Shown in pieces: positions 16,691 through 25,135 of a DNA stretch of 64,000 bases. The stretch covers positions 1-64,000 of the forward strand of contig NZ_CANLCI010000018.1 in NCBI RefSeq assembly GCF_947489035.1, in the 5' to 3' direction. How positions within the stretch are numbered: position 1 is the first letter of the stretch; every line of letters begins with the position of its first letter. Made by a program: the position numbers and the translations under genes. Origin of the DNA: an uncultured Ferrimonas sp. (GTDB lineage: Bacteria; Pseudomonadota; Gammaproteobacteria; Enterobacterales; Shewanellaceae). Below the pieces are notes generated by a model. It did not search any database. It saw nothing but the letters and a program-made list of their open reading frames with translations, and was not told where the DNA came from.

Positions 16691-17467
16691 ATGTGTGAAT
16701 TGCTGGCGATGAGCGCCAATGTGCCAACCGATATTGTGTTCAGCTTTACCGGTTTGGTTGAGCGAGGTGGCAAAACGGGCCCCCATCGCGATGGTTGGGG
16801 GATCACTTTTTACGACGGCCCAGGAAATCGCACCTTTAAGGACAGCGATCCCAGCTGCAATAGCGAAGTGGCCAGCATGTTGAAAAGCTACCCGATCAAA
16901 TCGAAAACGGTGATCAGCCACATTCGACAGGCCAATCGTGGCAAAGTCAGCTTGGAAAATACCCACCCCTTTGGGCGTGAACTGTGGGGCCGCAATTGGA
17001 CCTTTGCCCATAATGGCCAGTTGTCGGATTACCTTGAGGCATTAACCCCAAGCCGATTTACGCCGGTGGGCGCAACCGACAGTGAATTGGCGTTTTGTCA
17101 CCTAATGGATAAGTTGGCGGCGCATTACCAAAACGACATACCAAGCCGCGAGCAGGCGTTTCGTTTTATGGCGCAAGAAGGGGTCAAGCTGCAGCAGTTT
17201 GGGGTGTTCAACATGCTGCTGTCCGATGGGCCGTATCTGTTGGCGTTGTGTGGCAACAATTTGCACTGGCTTACCCGCAAGGCACCTTTTGGCCAAGCCA
17301 AGTTGATTGATACCGAAATGGTGATCGACTTTAAGCAAGAGACCACCCCAAACGACGTCGTTACGGTGATCGCCACGCGGCCACTGACCAGCAACGAGCA
17401 GTGGCACCAGATGTCGGCCGGAAGTTGGATCTTGTTTAAAGATGGGGTTGAGGTCGCGCAAGGGTAA
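16691..17467 (+). CDS. yafJ: Class II glutamine amidotransferase YafJ
   Basis: 258 residues. It starts M-C-E-L, placing Cys2 as the N-terminal nucleophile of a class II (Ntn) glutaminase domain after Met removal. Blocks match E. coli YafJ: MSANVPTDIVFSFTGL, HRDGWGITFYDG, HIRQANRG, ENTHPF, ELWGRNWTFAHNGQL, TDSELAFC and TTPNDVVTVIATRPL. No synthase domain follows, so the physiological acceptor is unknown. The ATG at 16691 is required for Cys2; an upstream in-frame ATG at 16655 would bury it. E. coli also has yafJ near fadE. Confidence 0.93.
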   Translation: MCELLAMSANVPTDIVFSFTGLVERGGKTGPHRDGWGITFYDGPGNRTFKDSDPSCNSEVASMLKSYPIKSKTVISHIRQANRGKVSLENTHPFGRELWGRNWTFAHNGQLSDYLEALTPSRFTPVGATDSELAFCHLMDKLAAHYQNDIPSREQAFRFMAQEGVKLQQFGVFNMLLSDGPYLLALCGNNLHWLTRKAPFGQAKLIDTEMVIDFKQETTPNDVVTVIATRPLTSNEQWHQMSAGSWILFKDGVEVAQG

Positions 17468-17505
17468 TCCTGCCCGTTGACCTGCAGCAGTCACCCAGAA
17501 ACGAA

Positions 17506-17531
17506 AACGGCGTGCCCAGTGGCACGCCGTT
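17506..17531. terminator. Hairpin between convergent yafJ and DUF3108 genes
   Basis: Perfect 11-bp stem AACGGCGTGCC/GGCACGCCGTT with a CAGT loop; T-runs are weak on both sides. Confidence 0.7.
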
Positions 17532-17552
17532 GTTGGTTTAGGCTCAACCGCG

Positions 17553-18257
17553 TTACTCGTGGTTGTCGATGTCGAGCTTGGTTAGCGACATGCCTGCCTT
17601 TAGTTCACCATCTTCTAGATGCTGAATTTGAGCAATCACGTAATGCAGATCCTTCGCTAGCCACGCGTAAGTCTCTTTGGGGCTATCGGCATTACGAATG
17701 CGCGCCACTTTAATGGTGTTTAACTCGCCGTAAGGGGTGCTGAGTACCTCTTCACCCACCACTTGGTATTGAATGGTGCGCTGCTTGGTTTTAACGATGT
17801 AGTCGTAACTCATTTGAGTTTTGCCACTGGCCACATCAAGCCGCAGCTGCATCAGATATAAAATGTTGTCGTAGGTGGGCAGCTGATAAGGAAAGTCCGC
17901 CGCGCGATCTTTGTAACGGGCGTGGATCTGCTGGGTGCTGCTATCAAATTCAATCTCGGCACTAAAATCTGGGCCAGAGCCTTCGCGTTCCATCACATAG
18001 CGTTTCGGGATCAAGCGCTGTTCGTTGTCGAGTTCAAATAGGCTTTGCTCACTGCGCTTATCGCTCAGCAGTAGCCAGCCAACGTCGCTGACATAACCCA
18101 TCTGATATTGGCTGTTGTCGAGCTTCTGCAGGGTGATCATGCCACCACCAAGGCGGCTATCGCCGTGGGTTACGTCGTAGCTGGCGGCGTAAGGGGTAAG
18201 GGGCGCAGCCCAACTCAAGCTGCTTAAAAATAACGTCAGTGCGGCAAACCAGCGCAT
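17553..18257 (-). CDS. DUF3108 exported protein
   Basis: 234 residues. A signal peptide (MRWFAALTLFLSSLSWA, cut about residue 17) leads to the periplasm. The body (YAASYDVTHGDSRLGGGMITLQK, LPTYDNILYLMQLRLDVASGK, YGELNTIKVARIRNADSPKETYAWLAKD) follows the beta-rich DUF3108 pattern. The fold is related to lipoprotein-carrier-like barrels; function unknown. The start has an AAGGAAC ribosome-binding site. It begins 9 bp after the alkyltransferase-like gene and is probably co-transcribed with it. Confidence 0.8.
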   Translation of the reverse strand: MRWFAALTLFLSSLSWAAPLTPYAASYDVTHGDSRLGGGMITLQKLDNSQYQMGYVSDVGWLLLSDKRSEQSLFELDNEQRLIPKRYVMEREGSGPDFSAEIEFDSSTQQIHARYKDRAADFPYQLPTYDNILYLMQLRLDVASGKTQMSYDYIVKTKQRTIQYQVVGEEVLSTPYGELNTIKVARIRNADSPKETYAWLAKDLHYVIAQIQHLEDGELKAGMSLTKLDIDNHE

Positions 18258-18266
18258 TGTTGTTCC

Positions 18267-18605
18267 TTAATGTTTTAGTGTCCACAGCAACTCAGCGAGA
18301 TCCGGTTGCCAGCGGTATTTGTTCATATTGATGCGACCATTGGTCACTTCGACCCCTTCTGCGCGCAGCAATTCCATCTGCAGTCGATAACTTTCACTTT
18401 CTTTGGCGATGGCGATTTTGCCACTGGCGGCGATCACTCGATGCCACGGCAGTTGCAGCTCATCGGGCGCGATTTTTAACGCTCGTGCTGCCAAGCGGTG
18501 GCCGCGAGGTTGACCAGCAAGATCCGCCAGTTGGCCATAACTGACTACCTTACCCTTAGGTACGGCCAGCAGAGTCGACCATATTTTGTTGATTGCTTCG
18601 CTCAT
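18267..18605 (-). CDS. Alkyltransferase-like protein (MGMT family, no active Cys)
   Basis: 112 residues forming only the MGMT C-terminal DNA-binding domain. The helix-turn-helix region KGKVVSYGQLADLAGQPRG is present. The active-site PCHR of O6-alkylguanine-DNA alkyltransferases is PWHR here (about residues 53-56), so it cannot accept an alkyl group. This is the hallmark of alkyltransferase-like (ATL) proteins such as E. coli YbaZ, which bind O6-alkylguanine and hand it to nucleotide excision repair. First gene of a two-gene unit with the DUF3108 protein. Confidence 0.9.
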   Translation of the reverse strand: MSEAINKIWSTLLAVPKGKVVSYGQLADLAGQPRGHRLAARALKIAPDELQLPWHRVIAASGKIAIAKESESYRLQMELLRAEGVEVTNGRINMNKYRWQPDLAELLWTLKH

Positions 18606-18807
18606 ATTTAAGAAGTTTATTCTTGATTAGCAATAGCTTAACAGTCTTTTCGATTAGTGACGACGTGGTTCGCTGGAAATAGCAGCGACGGCAGTGCCAA
18701 GGCCGCAGGGCTGAGCGATAGTTGCGCGAGTTACAGGATGAACGAGCAGCGCAAGTCTAAGGCGAATCAGAGGGCATTCGCATTGCGGTTGCCCGAATGC
18801 GTCTGCG

Positions 18808-19350
18808 TTAAAATCGGCTGTCTCGTTCACAGGGAACGCCATCATTGTCGCCATCCATTTTGGTATTGGGACAATGACGGATAAAAAACTCAGCCTCGGC
18901 GCGTGAGTTCATCTGGCTACAGTGTTGACGCCCATCGCACCGAAATACGGGGAGTGTTTTGCTCCTGCTTGGTGCTGGTGCTAGGTATTCGTTGTCGATG
19001 ACTGGGGCAGGGCTTGGATCTCGATTGAACAGGTAGGGGTAAACAACGGTGGCGATGATCAATATCAGTAAGCCAACCGCCATGTTGGGCAGCAGGTTCG
19101 AGACGGGTTTATATACGTGTGATTGTTTTTTAAGGGTGCTTTTTACACCCTCAAGCCGAGCTTTGTTGGCTCGGTATTTTCCGTCACTCTGGCGCTCGGC
19201 TTCATAATGGACGTAATCGCCTTGGCGCGGTGCTCGGCTCATATGGCGCAAAGCGGAGATGTGGATAAAGACCGTTAACCCACTTTGCTCGCCCTTGATA
19301 AAACCATAGCCTTTGTCGTCATTCCATTTGACCAGTTGACCCCGTTCCAT
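18808..19350 (-). CDS. Cold-shock domain / membrane / excalibur fusion protein
   Basis: 180 residues with three parts. Residues 1-65 are a cold-shock nucleic-acid-binding domain (GQLVKWNDDKGYGFIKGE, VFIHISAL). Residues about 88-106 are a membrane segment (MAVGLLILIIATVVYPYLF). Residues about 133-178 are an excalibur domain, with four Cys and the calcium-loop motif DGDNDGVPCE. By topology the cold-shock domain would be cytoplasmic and the excalibur domain periplasmic. Function unknown. The start lacks a strong ribosome-binding site but fits the cold-shock N-terminus. Confidence 0.85.
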   Translation of the reverse strand: MERGQLVKWNDDKGYGFIKGEQSGLTVFIHISALRHMSRAPRQGDYVHYEAERQSDGKYRANKARLEGVKSTLKKQSHVYKPVSNLLPNMAVGLLILIIATVVYPYLFNRDPSPAPVIDNEYLAPAPSRSKTLPVFRCDGRQHCSQMNSRAEAEFFIRHCPNTKMDGDNDGVPCERDSRF

Positions 19351-19978
19351 GACTGTTTTTCATTGCTGCCTAATTGTATGATTTTTATATGTTATTACAT
19401 TATGGTTCGCCTTGGTAAGGGGTCATTTTAGCCCAAAAGTTGCTGACATTTTTTCAGCGGTAAGCAGCTGTAACTGACCGAGCGCTGTGTTTTTGAGCAA
19501 TCAGCTGACTTGGACAATATCGATTAGGGGGCTGAGATCCGTTCAAAAACGTGATCTAAGTGGTAAGAGCAGTAAACAGTTGTGCACTGAAATTACGGCG
19601 GTTAGCGTGGTCAGACCACACTAATCTTTTTATTATCATTACCTTACGGTTTGGTTTTGACCTTTGGGTGAGGCCCTGGTTTTTTTGACTGGTGTTGGTG
19701 TGAATGCTGCCCTTGCCGTGTACGCTCAGTATCTTCTATTAACTTATTGAACTTTAAGGTTAAAAGTGGCTTCCCCTATTTGCTTTGTTGTTTTCTTGGT
19801 ACATCTGTACCTAATTCCGTAAGCCGGAAGGCCGCCCAAAAGAGATTTGACTGGTGTTTTATGTTGTTTTGGTGCTCTATTGTGGTTGGAGTGTCTATTT
19901 TATATTGAGCAATTGCACTATTTTTCTGACTCCTTATGATGCGCGCTAATTCCGAATGTTGTACTGGATCGAACAAAT
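19351..19978. other. 628-bp upstream region of fadL
   Basis: No convincing gene. It is AT-rich from about 19660 and contains the FadR-like palindrome at 19607-19619. A 163-codon minus-strand frame overlaps fadL and has no family character. Its length is unusual next to the other intergenic gaps here and may hold several regulatory sites or a small RNA I cannot identify. Confidence 0.6.
19607..19619. promoter_or_regulatory. FadR-like operator before fadL
   Basis: GTGGTCAGACCAC, a nearly perfect palindrome with the FadR core TGGTCnGACCA. It shares 11 bases with the fadE box. Confidence 0.55.
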
Positions 19979-21256
19979 ATGAAAATTCGTGTTGTTGCCG
20001 CCCTAGTGATGGGTGCATTGGCTGCGCAAACTCAAGCGGCTGGTTTCCAATTAGCTGAAACCTCTGCCACCGGTTTAGGTCGTGCCTTTGCGGGTGAAGC
20101 CGCGATTGCCGATAACGCTTCTGCTCAAGGCCGTAACCCTGCACTGTTGATGGAGCTGCACGGTCAGCAGATCTCAGCGGGTATGGTGTACGTTGATCCA
20201 AACATCGATCTGAAAGGCGACGTAAACGTTGCTTTAGGCCCAATTGATTTGCCGATGGGTGATGCATCTGCTGATGACATCGCGCCTGCGGCCTTTATCC
20301 CCAATTTTTTCTACAGCAATCGCCTGAGCGATAAGCTGGCCATTGGTTTTGCGGTTAACGCTAACCATGGCATGGCGACCGAACTGCCTGCGGATCACGC
20401 CGCGGCTATTTTTGGTTCTGATACCGCCATTACTACCGTTGAGTTTGCTCCGGCGGTGGCTTATCAGATCAACGAGCAGTTTGCTGTGGGGGCCACCCTG
20501 CGGGTGATTTATGGTGACGGTAAGGTAACCGGTACGGTGCCAGCTTGGGTGCCAACCTTGGTTCCTTCCTTACCTGCGGGTGAAAAACTGAAGGCAGTGG
20601 AAGGCGATGGCATCGACTTTGGTTACCAGCTGGGGGCCACTTGGGAACCAAGCCAAGCCACTCGCATCGGTGTGAACTATCGCTCGGAAGTGGATCTGAC
20701 GCTGGAAGGCGAGGCCGAAGGCATTGCTTACGGTTTGCAGCCTGGCGAGAAAAAAGATGGCGAATTGGTGCTGCCACTGCCGGCCACTGCCGAGCTGGCG
20801 GCGGTACACCAGCTGACCGACAAGTTTGCGGTACACGGTTCGGTTAACTGGACCGATTGGAGCGCTTTTGAAACCTTGACCGTTGATTTCGCCGAAGGCC
20901 CAAGCTTGTTGAAAGAAGAAAACTTCGAAGACAGCTGGCGCTACGCCGTGGGTGCGACTTATCAAGCCAACGACAAGGTGACTTTGCGGGCGGGTGTGGC
21001 GCTGGATGAAGGCGGTGTGTCTGATGAAAACCGTACCTTAAGCATCCCTGATTCCGATCGTCTGTGGTTCTCTTTTGGTAGCGGCTACCAGCTGAGCGAA
21101 AACCTGAGCCTTGATTTGGCATTCACTTACATCAAGGCGGATTCTGCGACCATCAACGAATCCGTAGCGATTGCTGATGGCGTGAACGCTAACTTCAGCG
21201 GCGAACTGAGCGGTGACGTATGGCTGGCAGGTACTCAATTGAGCTACCGCTTCTAA
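19979..21256 (+). CDS. fadL: FadL-family outer-membrane long-chain fatty acid porin
   Basis: 425 residues. A signal peptide (cut after TQA, about residue 20) is followed by AGFQLAETSATGLGRAFAGEAA and NPALL, the N-terminal hatch of FadL/OmpP1/TodX proteins. The remainder is alternating beta strands ending in an aromatic C-terminal strand (LSYRF), typical of BamA substrates. It imports long-chain fatty acids or other hydrophobics across the outer membrane. The FadR-like site it shares with fadE ties it to beta-oxidation. Confidence 0.92.
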   Translation: MKIRVVAALVMGALAAQTQAAGFQLAETSATGLGRAFAGEAAIADNASAQGRNPALLMELHGQQISAGMVYVDPNIDLKGDVNVALGPIDLPMGDASADDIAPAAFIPNFFYSNRLSDKLAIGFAVNANHGMATELPADHAAAIFGSDTAITTVEFAPAVAYQINEQFAVGATLRVIYGDGKVTGTVPAWVPTLVPSLPAGEKLKAVEGDGIDFGYQLGATWEPSQATRIGVNYRSEVDLTLEGEAEGIAYGLQPGEKKDGELVLPLPATAELAAVHQLTDKFAVHGSVNWTDWSAFETLTVDFAEGPSLLKEENFEDSWRYAVGATYQANDKVTLRAGVALDEGGVSDENRTLSIPDSDRLWFSFGSGYQLSENLSLDLAFTYIKADSATINESVAIADGVNANFSGELSGDVWLAGTQLSYRF

Positions 21257-21283
21257 GCGCTTGCTGTTAAGCCTTTCGCTGAA

Positions 21284-21321
21284 AAAAAGCCCCCGCAACT
21301 GCACAGTTGCGGGGGCTTTTT
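21284..21321. terminator. Bidirectional terminator, fadL / M15 peptidase gene
   Basis: Very strong stem with arms 21284-21301 and 21304-21321 (AAAAAGCCCCCGCAACTG and complement), T-runs in both directions. Confidence 0.92.
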
Positions 21322-21337
21322 GTTGGAACGGTAACGG

Positions 21338-22012
21338 TTATTGCGGCGGTGCGGCAATACGGTAGCAGTATTGCTCTACCAAGCCCGGCAATTGCGCCAA
21401 AATGCTGGCCTTCAGCTTAATGTCGCTGTGGCTTAAGGTGTGCTCAAGCAAGCTGAGATCGAACTGATTTAACAGGTGCGCGCTCACCGGTGCATAACTC
21501 AGGTGCCAGGGCTCTGGGGCTACGCCACCAAGGGCTTGCTGATAAGGGCGGTAAAAACCGTAGGCCGACATATGCCGATTAAGCCATTGGCTTAGGGCAA
21601 AGTTGGGGCCACCTTGCTGGTATTCCCACGGCTCCAGTTTAAGTTGCGCGGCGGGCAGGGCATTGGCGTCATACAGATCCAGGTCGGTGCCCCAATGATG
21701 GCGCGAGGTACCGGGCAGTGCCGACCACGCCAAAATGGCATCCAACAGATCGGCGTCACTCATGGCGAGGGGATCACAGGCTTGGCCGTGACGATCCTGC
21801 AGTGGCCGCTGGCCGCTGGCTTTGCCATTAAAAATCGCTAATTGGCGCTCAAAGCTACGCCACCCAGAAGCGAGCTGCAGATCAATGCCATCGGCCAATG
21901 CGGCTGCTTGCATGGCAACAAATGCCTTAGCGCAGCGGCGCTCCAGCTGTTGGGCTCCCACTGCTTCAAGGTGGCTTGGATCCAAGCCCAACAGCTGATG
22001 AGCACTTAGCAC
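21338..22012 (-). CDS. M15 family metallopeptidase (D-Ala-D-Ala carboxypeptidase-like)
   Basis: 224 residues. The VanY/LdcB-type zinc site is complete: SGWRSFERQ (49-57), S-x-H-H-W-G-T-D-L-D with His105 and Asp112, and E-P-W-H with His170. Family members trim D-Ala-D-Ala or L,D bonds of peptidoglycan stem peptides. There is no obvious signal peptide; the first residues ([14 protein letters not shown]) look cytoplasmic, which is odd for a wall enzyme. It overlaps the end of dapE by 7 bp, so the two are co-translated. Confidence 0.87.
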   Translation of the reverse strand: MLSAHQLLGLDPSHLEAVGAQQLERRCAKAFVAMQAAALADGIDLQLASGWRSFERQLAIFNGKASGQRPLQDRHGQACDPLAMSDADLLDAILAWSALPGTSRHHWGTDLDLYDANALPAAQLKLEPWEYQQGGPNFALSQWLNRHMSAYGFYRPYQQALGGVAPEPWHLSYAPVSAHLLNQFDLSLLEHTLSHSDIKLKASILAQLPGLVEQYCYRIAAPPQ

Positions 22013-23139
22013 AACAGATTCTCCAGCAAGCGTTCATACACCAGTGCCAAGGTATCCAAATCAGCTACCGAAACGCATTCGTTAACCTTATGGATGGTGT
22101 CGTTACGGGGGCCCAGCTCAATCACTTGGGCGCCAGTAGGGGCGATAAAGCGACCATCACTGGTGCCGCCACTGGTTTGTGGATCCGTATGGTAGCCGGT
22201 GATCTGATGCACCGCGTCTTTGGTGGCCTGCAGCAGTTTGCCATCGCCGGTCAGGAAGGGTTCGCCGTTTAAGATCCAGCTTAAATCGTACTCTAGGCCA
22301 TGGCGGTCAAAGATCGCCTGCACCCGCAGTTTAAGATCCTCAGCGTGACTTTCGGTGCAAAAACGGAAGTTAAATTGCACCTCTAGATCGCCAGGAACCA
22401 CATTGGGTGCTCCGGTGCCAGCGGCGATGTTGGCGATTTGAAAACTGGTGGGAGGGAAGAATTCATTGCCATTATCCCAGCTGGTTTGTGCGAGTTCAGT
22501 GAGCGCTGGCGCGGCCAGATGCACCGGGTTTTTGGCTAGATGTGGGTAGGCGACATGGCCTTGAATGCCATGCACGGTCAGGCTGCCGGTTAAGCTGCCG
22601 CGGCGACCATTTTTAATGACGTCGCCCAGTTTATCGGTGCTGGAGGGCTCGCCCACCAGACACCAAGTGATCTTCTCGTTCCGCTGCTCTAGGGTTTCCA
22701 CCACCTTGATGGTGCCATTGATGAATGGCCCCTCTTCATCGGAGGTAATTAGAAACGCGATTGAGCCTTGGTGCTCTGGGTGACGCTGCACAAAGCGTTT
22801 GCTGGCAACCAGCATGGCCGCCAACGAGCCTTTCATGTCGGCGGCGCCACGGCCATGCAGCATGCCATCAATGATGGTGGGTTCAAACGGCGGTGTATGC
22901 CATTTGTCGAGATTGCCCACAGGCACTACATCGGTGTGGCCAGCAAAACAAAACAGCGGCCCACTGTGGTTGCGGCGCGCCCACAGGTTGGTGGTATCCG
23001 CAAACACCATGGATTCGATATCAAAGCCACAATCGCGCAGGTAATCGGCCATCAACTGCTGGCAGCCCGCGTCTTCTGGGGTAACGGATTCTCGGCTGAT
23101 CAGCGCTTTAGCGAGGGTTAAGACTTCCGACTCAACCAT
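22006..23139 (-). CDS. dapE: Succinyl-diaminopimelate desuccinylase DapE
   Basis: 377 residues, the usual length. M20 di-zinc hydrolase with [11 protein letters not shown] (His68), [10 protein letters not shown] (Asp101) and TSDEEGP (Glu135/136). Late family blocks are LTGDGKLL and [13 protein letters not shown]. It converts N-succinyl-LL-diaminopimelate to LL-diaminopimelate, for lysine and peptidoglycan. It lies downstream of yffB with an 8-bp overlap, as in E. coli, and upstream of the M15 peptidase gene. Confidence 0.96.
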   Translation of the reverse strand: MVESEVLTLAKALISRESVTPEDAGCQQLMADYLRDCGFDIESMVFADTTNLWARRNHSGPLFCFAGHTDVVPVGNLDKWHTPPFEPTIIDGMLHGRGAADMKGSLAAMLVASKRFVQRHPEHQGSIAFLITSDEEGPFINGTIKVVETLEQRNEKITWCLVGEPSSTDKLGDVIKNGRRGSLTGSLTVHGIQGHVAYPHLAKNPVHLAAPALTELAQTSWDNGNEFFPPTSFQIANIAAGTGAPNVVPGDLEVQFNFRFCTESHAEDLKLRVQAIFDRHGLEYDLSWILNGEPFLTGDGKLLQATKDAVHQITGYHTDPQTSGGTSDGRFIAPTGAQVIELGPRNDTIHKVNECVSVADLDTLALVYERLLENLLC

Positions 23140-23497
23140 GTTGGTTTAACCATAAGTCAAAGTCGGCCGCCTTAAAGCCAACATTTACGGCGCCGTTGAC
23201 TTCAGCCACTGGGCGTTTAACTAGGGTTGGGTTGGCCAGCATCAACGACAACGCTTTGGCTTGGTCAACCTCTTGCTTGTCGGCGTCGTCCAGCTGACGC
23301 CAGCTGGTTGAGCGGGTATTCAGCAAGGTTTTAAATTCTACTTGGCCAAGCCAGCGTTCAATTGTGGCTTGATCCAGCCCTTGTTCGCGAAAATCGTGAA
23401 ATTGATAGCTGCGATCTTGCTGCTCCAAGTGCTTGCGTGCCTTCTTAACGGTGTCGCAATTTTTAATGCCGAATAAAACCAGGCTAGCGTCTGACAT
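23132..23497 (-). CDS. yffB: ArsC/Spx family protein YffB
   Basis: 121 residues, thioredoxin-like ArsC fold. It has [16 protein letters not shown] at the N-terminus (single Cys of the active loop) and [10 protein letters not shown] plus [17 protein letters not shown] later, as in E. coli YffB, a glutathione-linked thiol reductase candidate rather than a proven arsenate reductase. The start at 23497 ([10 protein letters not shown]) is chosen because the frame continues 309 bp upstream only through non-family sequence that overlaps the divergent gene. Translationally coupled to dapE. Confidence 0.9.
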   Translation of the reverse strand: MSDASLVLFGIKNCDTVKKARKHLEQQDRSYQFHDFREQGLDQATIERWLGQVEFKTLLNTRSTSWRQLDDADKQEVDQAKALSLMLANPTLVKRPVAEVNGAVNVGFKAADFDLWLNQHG

Positions 23498-23676
23498 GGA
23501 AGCGGTCCCTTTGATTGTGATTGTTATGCCATTTTCATCAGCATAACAAAGCCACCGTGGGGGTACACCCGTATGGCCGCGGTTAGTGATGGAATGATTA
23601 GCATTTGCCCAGTGGTTGAACGCGAGAGTCTGTTTTGCGGGTCTGTTACTTCGAATGATGGATAAGGAGCAAGCCG

Positions 23677-24546
23677 ATGACAGCGGATCCCGAGCCCGCG
23701 AATCCATGCCGGAGTAACGTCTGGCCACTGCAGATGCTGATTGTGGTCGCTGGATTATTGTTACTGGGAAGCGCATTGGCGCAACCACCACTGAACACAC
23801 AACCATTGAGCCAAGTTAGGCTGCACAGCAGCGATGAACCGGCTTATTTAGTCGAGCTGTATACATCGCAAGGTTGCAGCAGTTGCCCACCGGCGGAGCA
23901 GTGGTTGTCGCGCTATGCTGAGGAACCTTTGCTGTGGCAGCGTTATTTTCCACTGGCCTACCATGTGGATTATTGGGATTTTATCGGCTGGCGCGATCCC
24001 TTCGCCCAAGCGCAATATACGCAGCGACAGCAGCAACTGCGGCGTAATGGCGGCAGTCGCGGGATCTACACGCCACAGTTTGCGGTTAATGGGCAAGAGT
24101 GGCGGGGTTGGTTTGCCCCCGAAGCCGACAAAGTGCTGCCAATGGCGATAGCAAGACAAGGGCAGCTATCGGTGCAGGCGGGACCGCAGTTTCTGGCTGA
24201 GTATCGCCGCGTAGCCACCGGCCTTGCGGCCACTGTCGGCAAGAACACCGACGGTGGCCGCTATCAGCTGCATCTGGCGCTGGTTGGGGTAGGATTAAGC
24301 ACCAACGTTGACGCCGGTGAAAACCGCAATCGCCAGCTAAAACACAGCTTTACTGTGCTGGCTTATCAGCAAAGTACACCGCTTGTCGCCACTGAGCCGT
24401 GGCTGGAATTTACCTTGCCGCCGTTTGAATCGCCGCTGACGGTTGAGGCTCAGAAGTTCGCGTTGGTGGCGTGGGTAACCGCGGCGGAGCTGCCGTTACA
24501 GATTGCGGCAGATTGGGTGAGCATTGAGGGGGAGGGAGTGCCGTAG
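23677..24546 (+). CDS. DUF1223 exported thioredoxin-like protein
   Basis: 289 residues. A hydrophobic N-terminal segment (about 17-35, ending GSALAQ) should export it. The DUF1223 core begins YLVELYTSQGCSSCPPAEQWL, with a CxxC pair (CSSC) where thioredoxins have theirs, then YHVDYWDFIGWRDPF and GSRGIYTPQFAVNGQEW. Probably a periplasmic thiol-redox protein, but no activity is established for the family. The start has AAGGAG 6 bp upstream. Divergent from yffB. Confidence 0.87.
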   Translation: MTADPEPANPCRSNVWPLQMLIVVAGLLLLGSALAQPPLNTQPLSQVRLHSSDEPAYLVELYTSQGCSSCPPAEQWLSRYAEEPLLWQRYFPLAYHVDYWDFIGWRDPFAQAQYTQRQQQLRRNGGSRGIYTPQFAVNGQEWRGWFAPEADKVLPMAIARQGQLSVQAGPQFLAEYRRVATGLAATVGKNTDGGRYQLHLALVGVGLSTNVDAGENRNRQLKHSFTVLAYQQSTPLVATEPWLEFTLPPFESPLTVEAQKFALVAWVTAAELPLQIAADWVSIEGEGVP

Positions 24547-24563
24547 GCGCTTGGCCAAGCGAA

Positions 24564-24596
24564 GAAGACGAGAGCGGCGTGGCCGTTCTCGTCTTC
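24564..24596. terminator. Long hairpin between convergent DUF1223 gene and crr
   Basis: 15-bp stem (24564-24578 with 24582-24596, one G-U pair) around a 3-base loop. There is no T-run, so it may act as a mRNA-end stabiliser rather than a classic terminator. Confidence 0.55.
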
Positions 24597-24604
24597 CATT
24601 GGAA

Positions 24605-25114
24605 TTACATTTCGATCAGCAGCATTGGGGTGATCCCCGCTTCTACATCGCCTTCGTGCTTGGTCATCAATTTCACGTCTTCCATGTTGGCGATAACCAC
24701 TGGGGTCAGCACGCTTTTGGCGTGTTCTTGCAGGTACTCTAAATCAAATTCTAGAATGGGATCGCCGGCTCTCACTTGCTGGCCTTCTTCGGCTAATCGC
24801 TTAAAACCGGTGCCGCGTAACTCAACGGTATCGATGCCGAAGTGAACAAAAATCTCTAACCCCAATGGGGATTCCATCGCAAAGGCGTGGTTGGCGTCGA
24901 AAATGCGACCAATGGTGCCATCAATCGGAGCCACAACTTGGTGGCCGCTGGGATCAATCGCAAGGCCGTCGCCGACAATTTTTTCAGAAAAAACCACATC
25001 CGGGACTTTTTCAATTGGCACTAATTGACCAGAAACCGGCGCGACGATCTCCACCCCTTCAACAGGTGGTTCGCGATTATCGATAATGCGTCGAAGGCGG
25101 CTCAAAAAACCCAT
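24605..25114 (-). CDS. crr: PTS glucose-specific EIIA (Crr)
   Basis: 169 residues, as in E. coli. It has the EIIA-Glc fold with APVSGQLVPIEKVPD, DGLAIDP, DGTIGRIFDANHAFAM (His76) and GLEIFVHFGIDTVEL (His91, the phosphorylated residue, His90 in mature E. coli numbering). It receives phosphate from HPr and, in relatives, controls adenylate cyclase and inducer exclusion. Third gene of ptsH-ptsI-crr, 21 bp after ptsI. The CRP-like sites in this window are consistent with a working cAMP system. Confidence 0.96.
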   Translation of the reverse strand: MGFLSRLRRIIDNREPPVEGVEIVAPVSGQLVPIEKVPDVVFSEKIVGDGLAIDPSGHQVVAPIDGTIGRIFDANHAFAMESPLGLEIFVHFGIDTVELRGTGFKRLAEEGQQVRAGDPILEFDLEYLQEHAKSVLTPVVIANMEDVKLMTKHEGDVEAGITPMLLIEM

Positions 25115-25135
25115 TAATTACCCCTGTTATATACG

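Noticed and set aside
19776-20267. 163-codon minus-strand frame over the fadL start
   Set aside because: It overlaps the signal peptide of fadL, has no ribosome-binding site and reads as shadow sequence.
23498-23806. N-terminal extension of yffB by 103 residues
   Set aside because: It overlaps the divergent DUF1223 gene start and is absent from the family; an internal ATG gives the right length.
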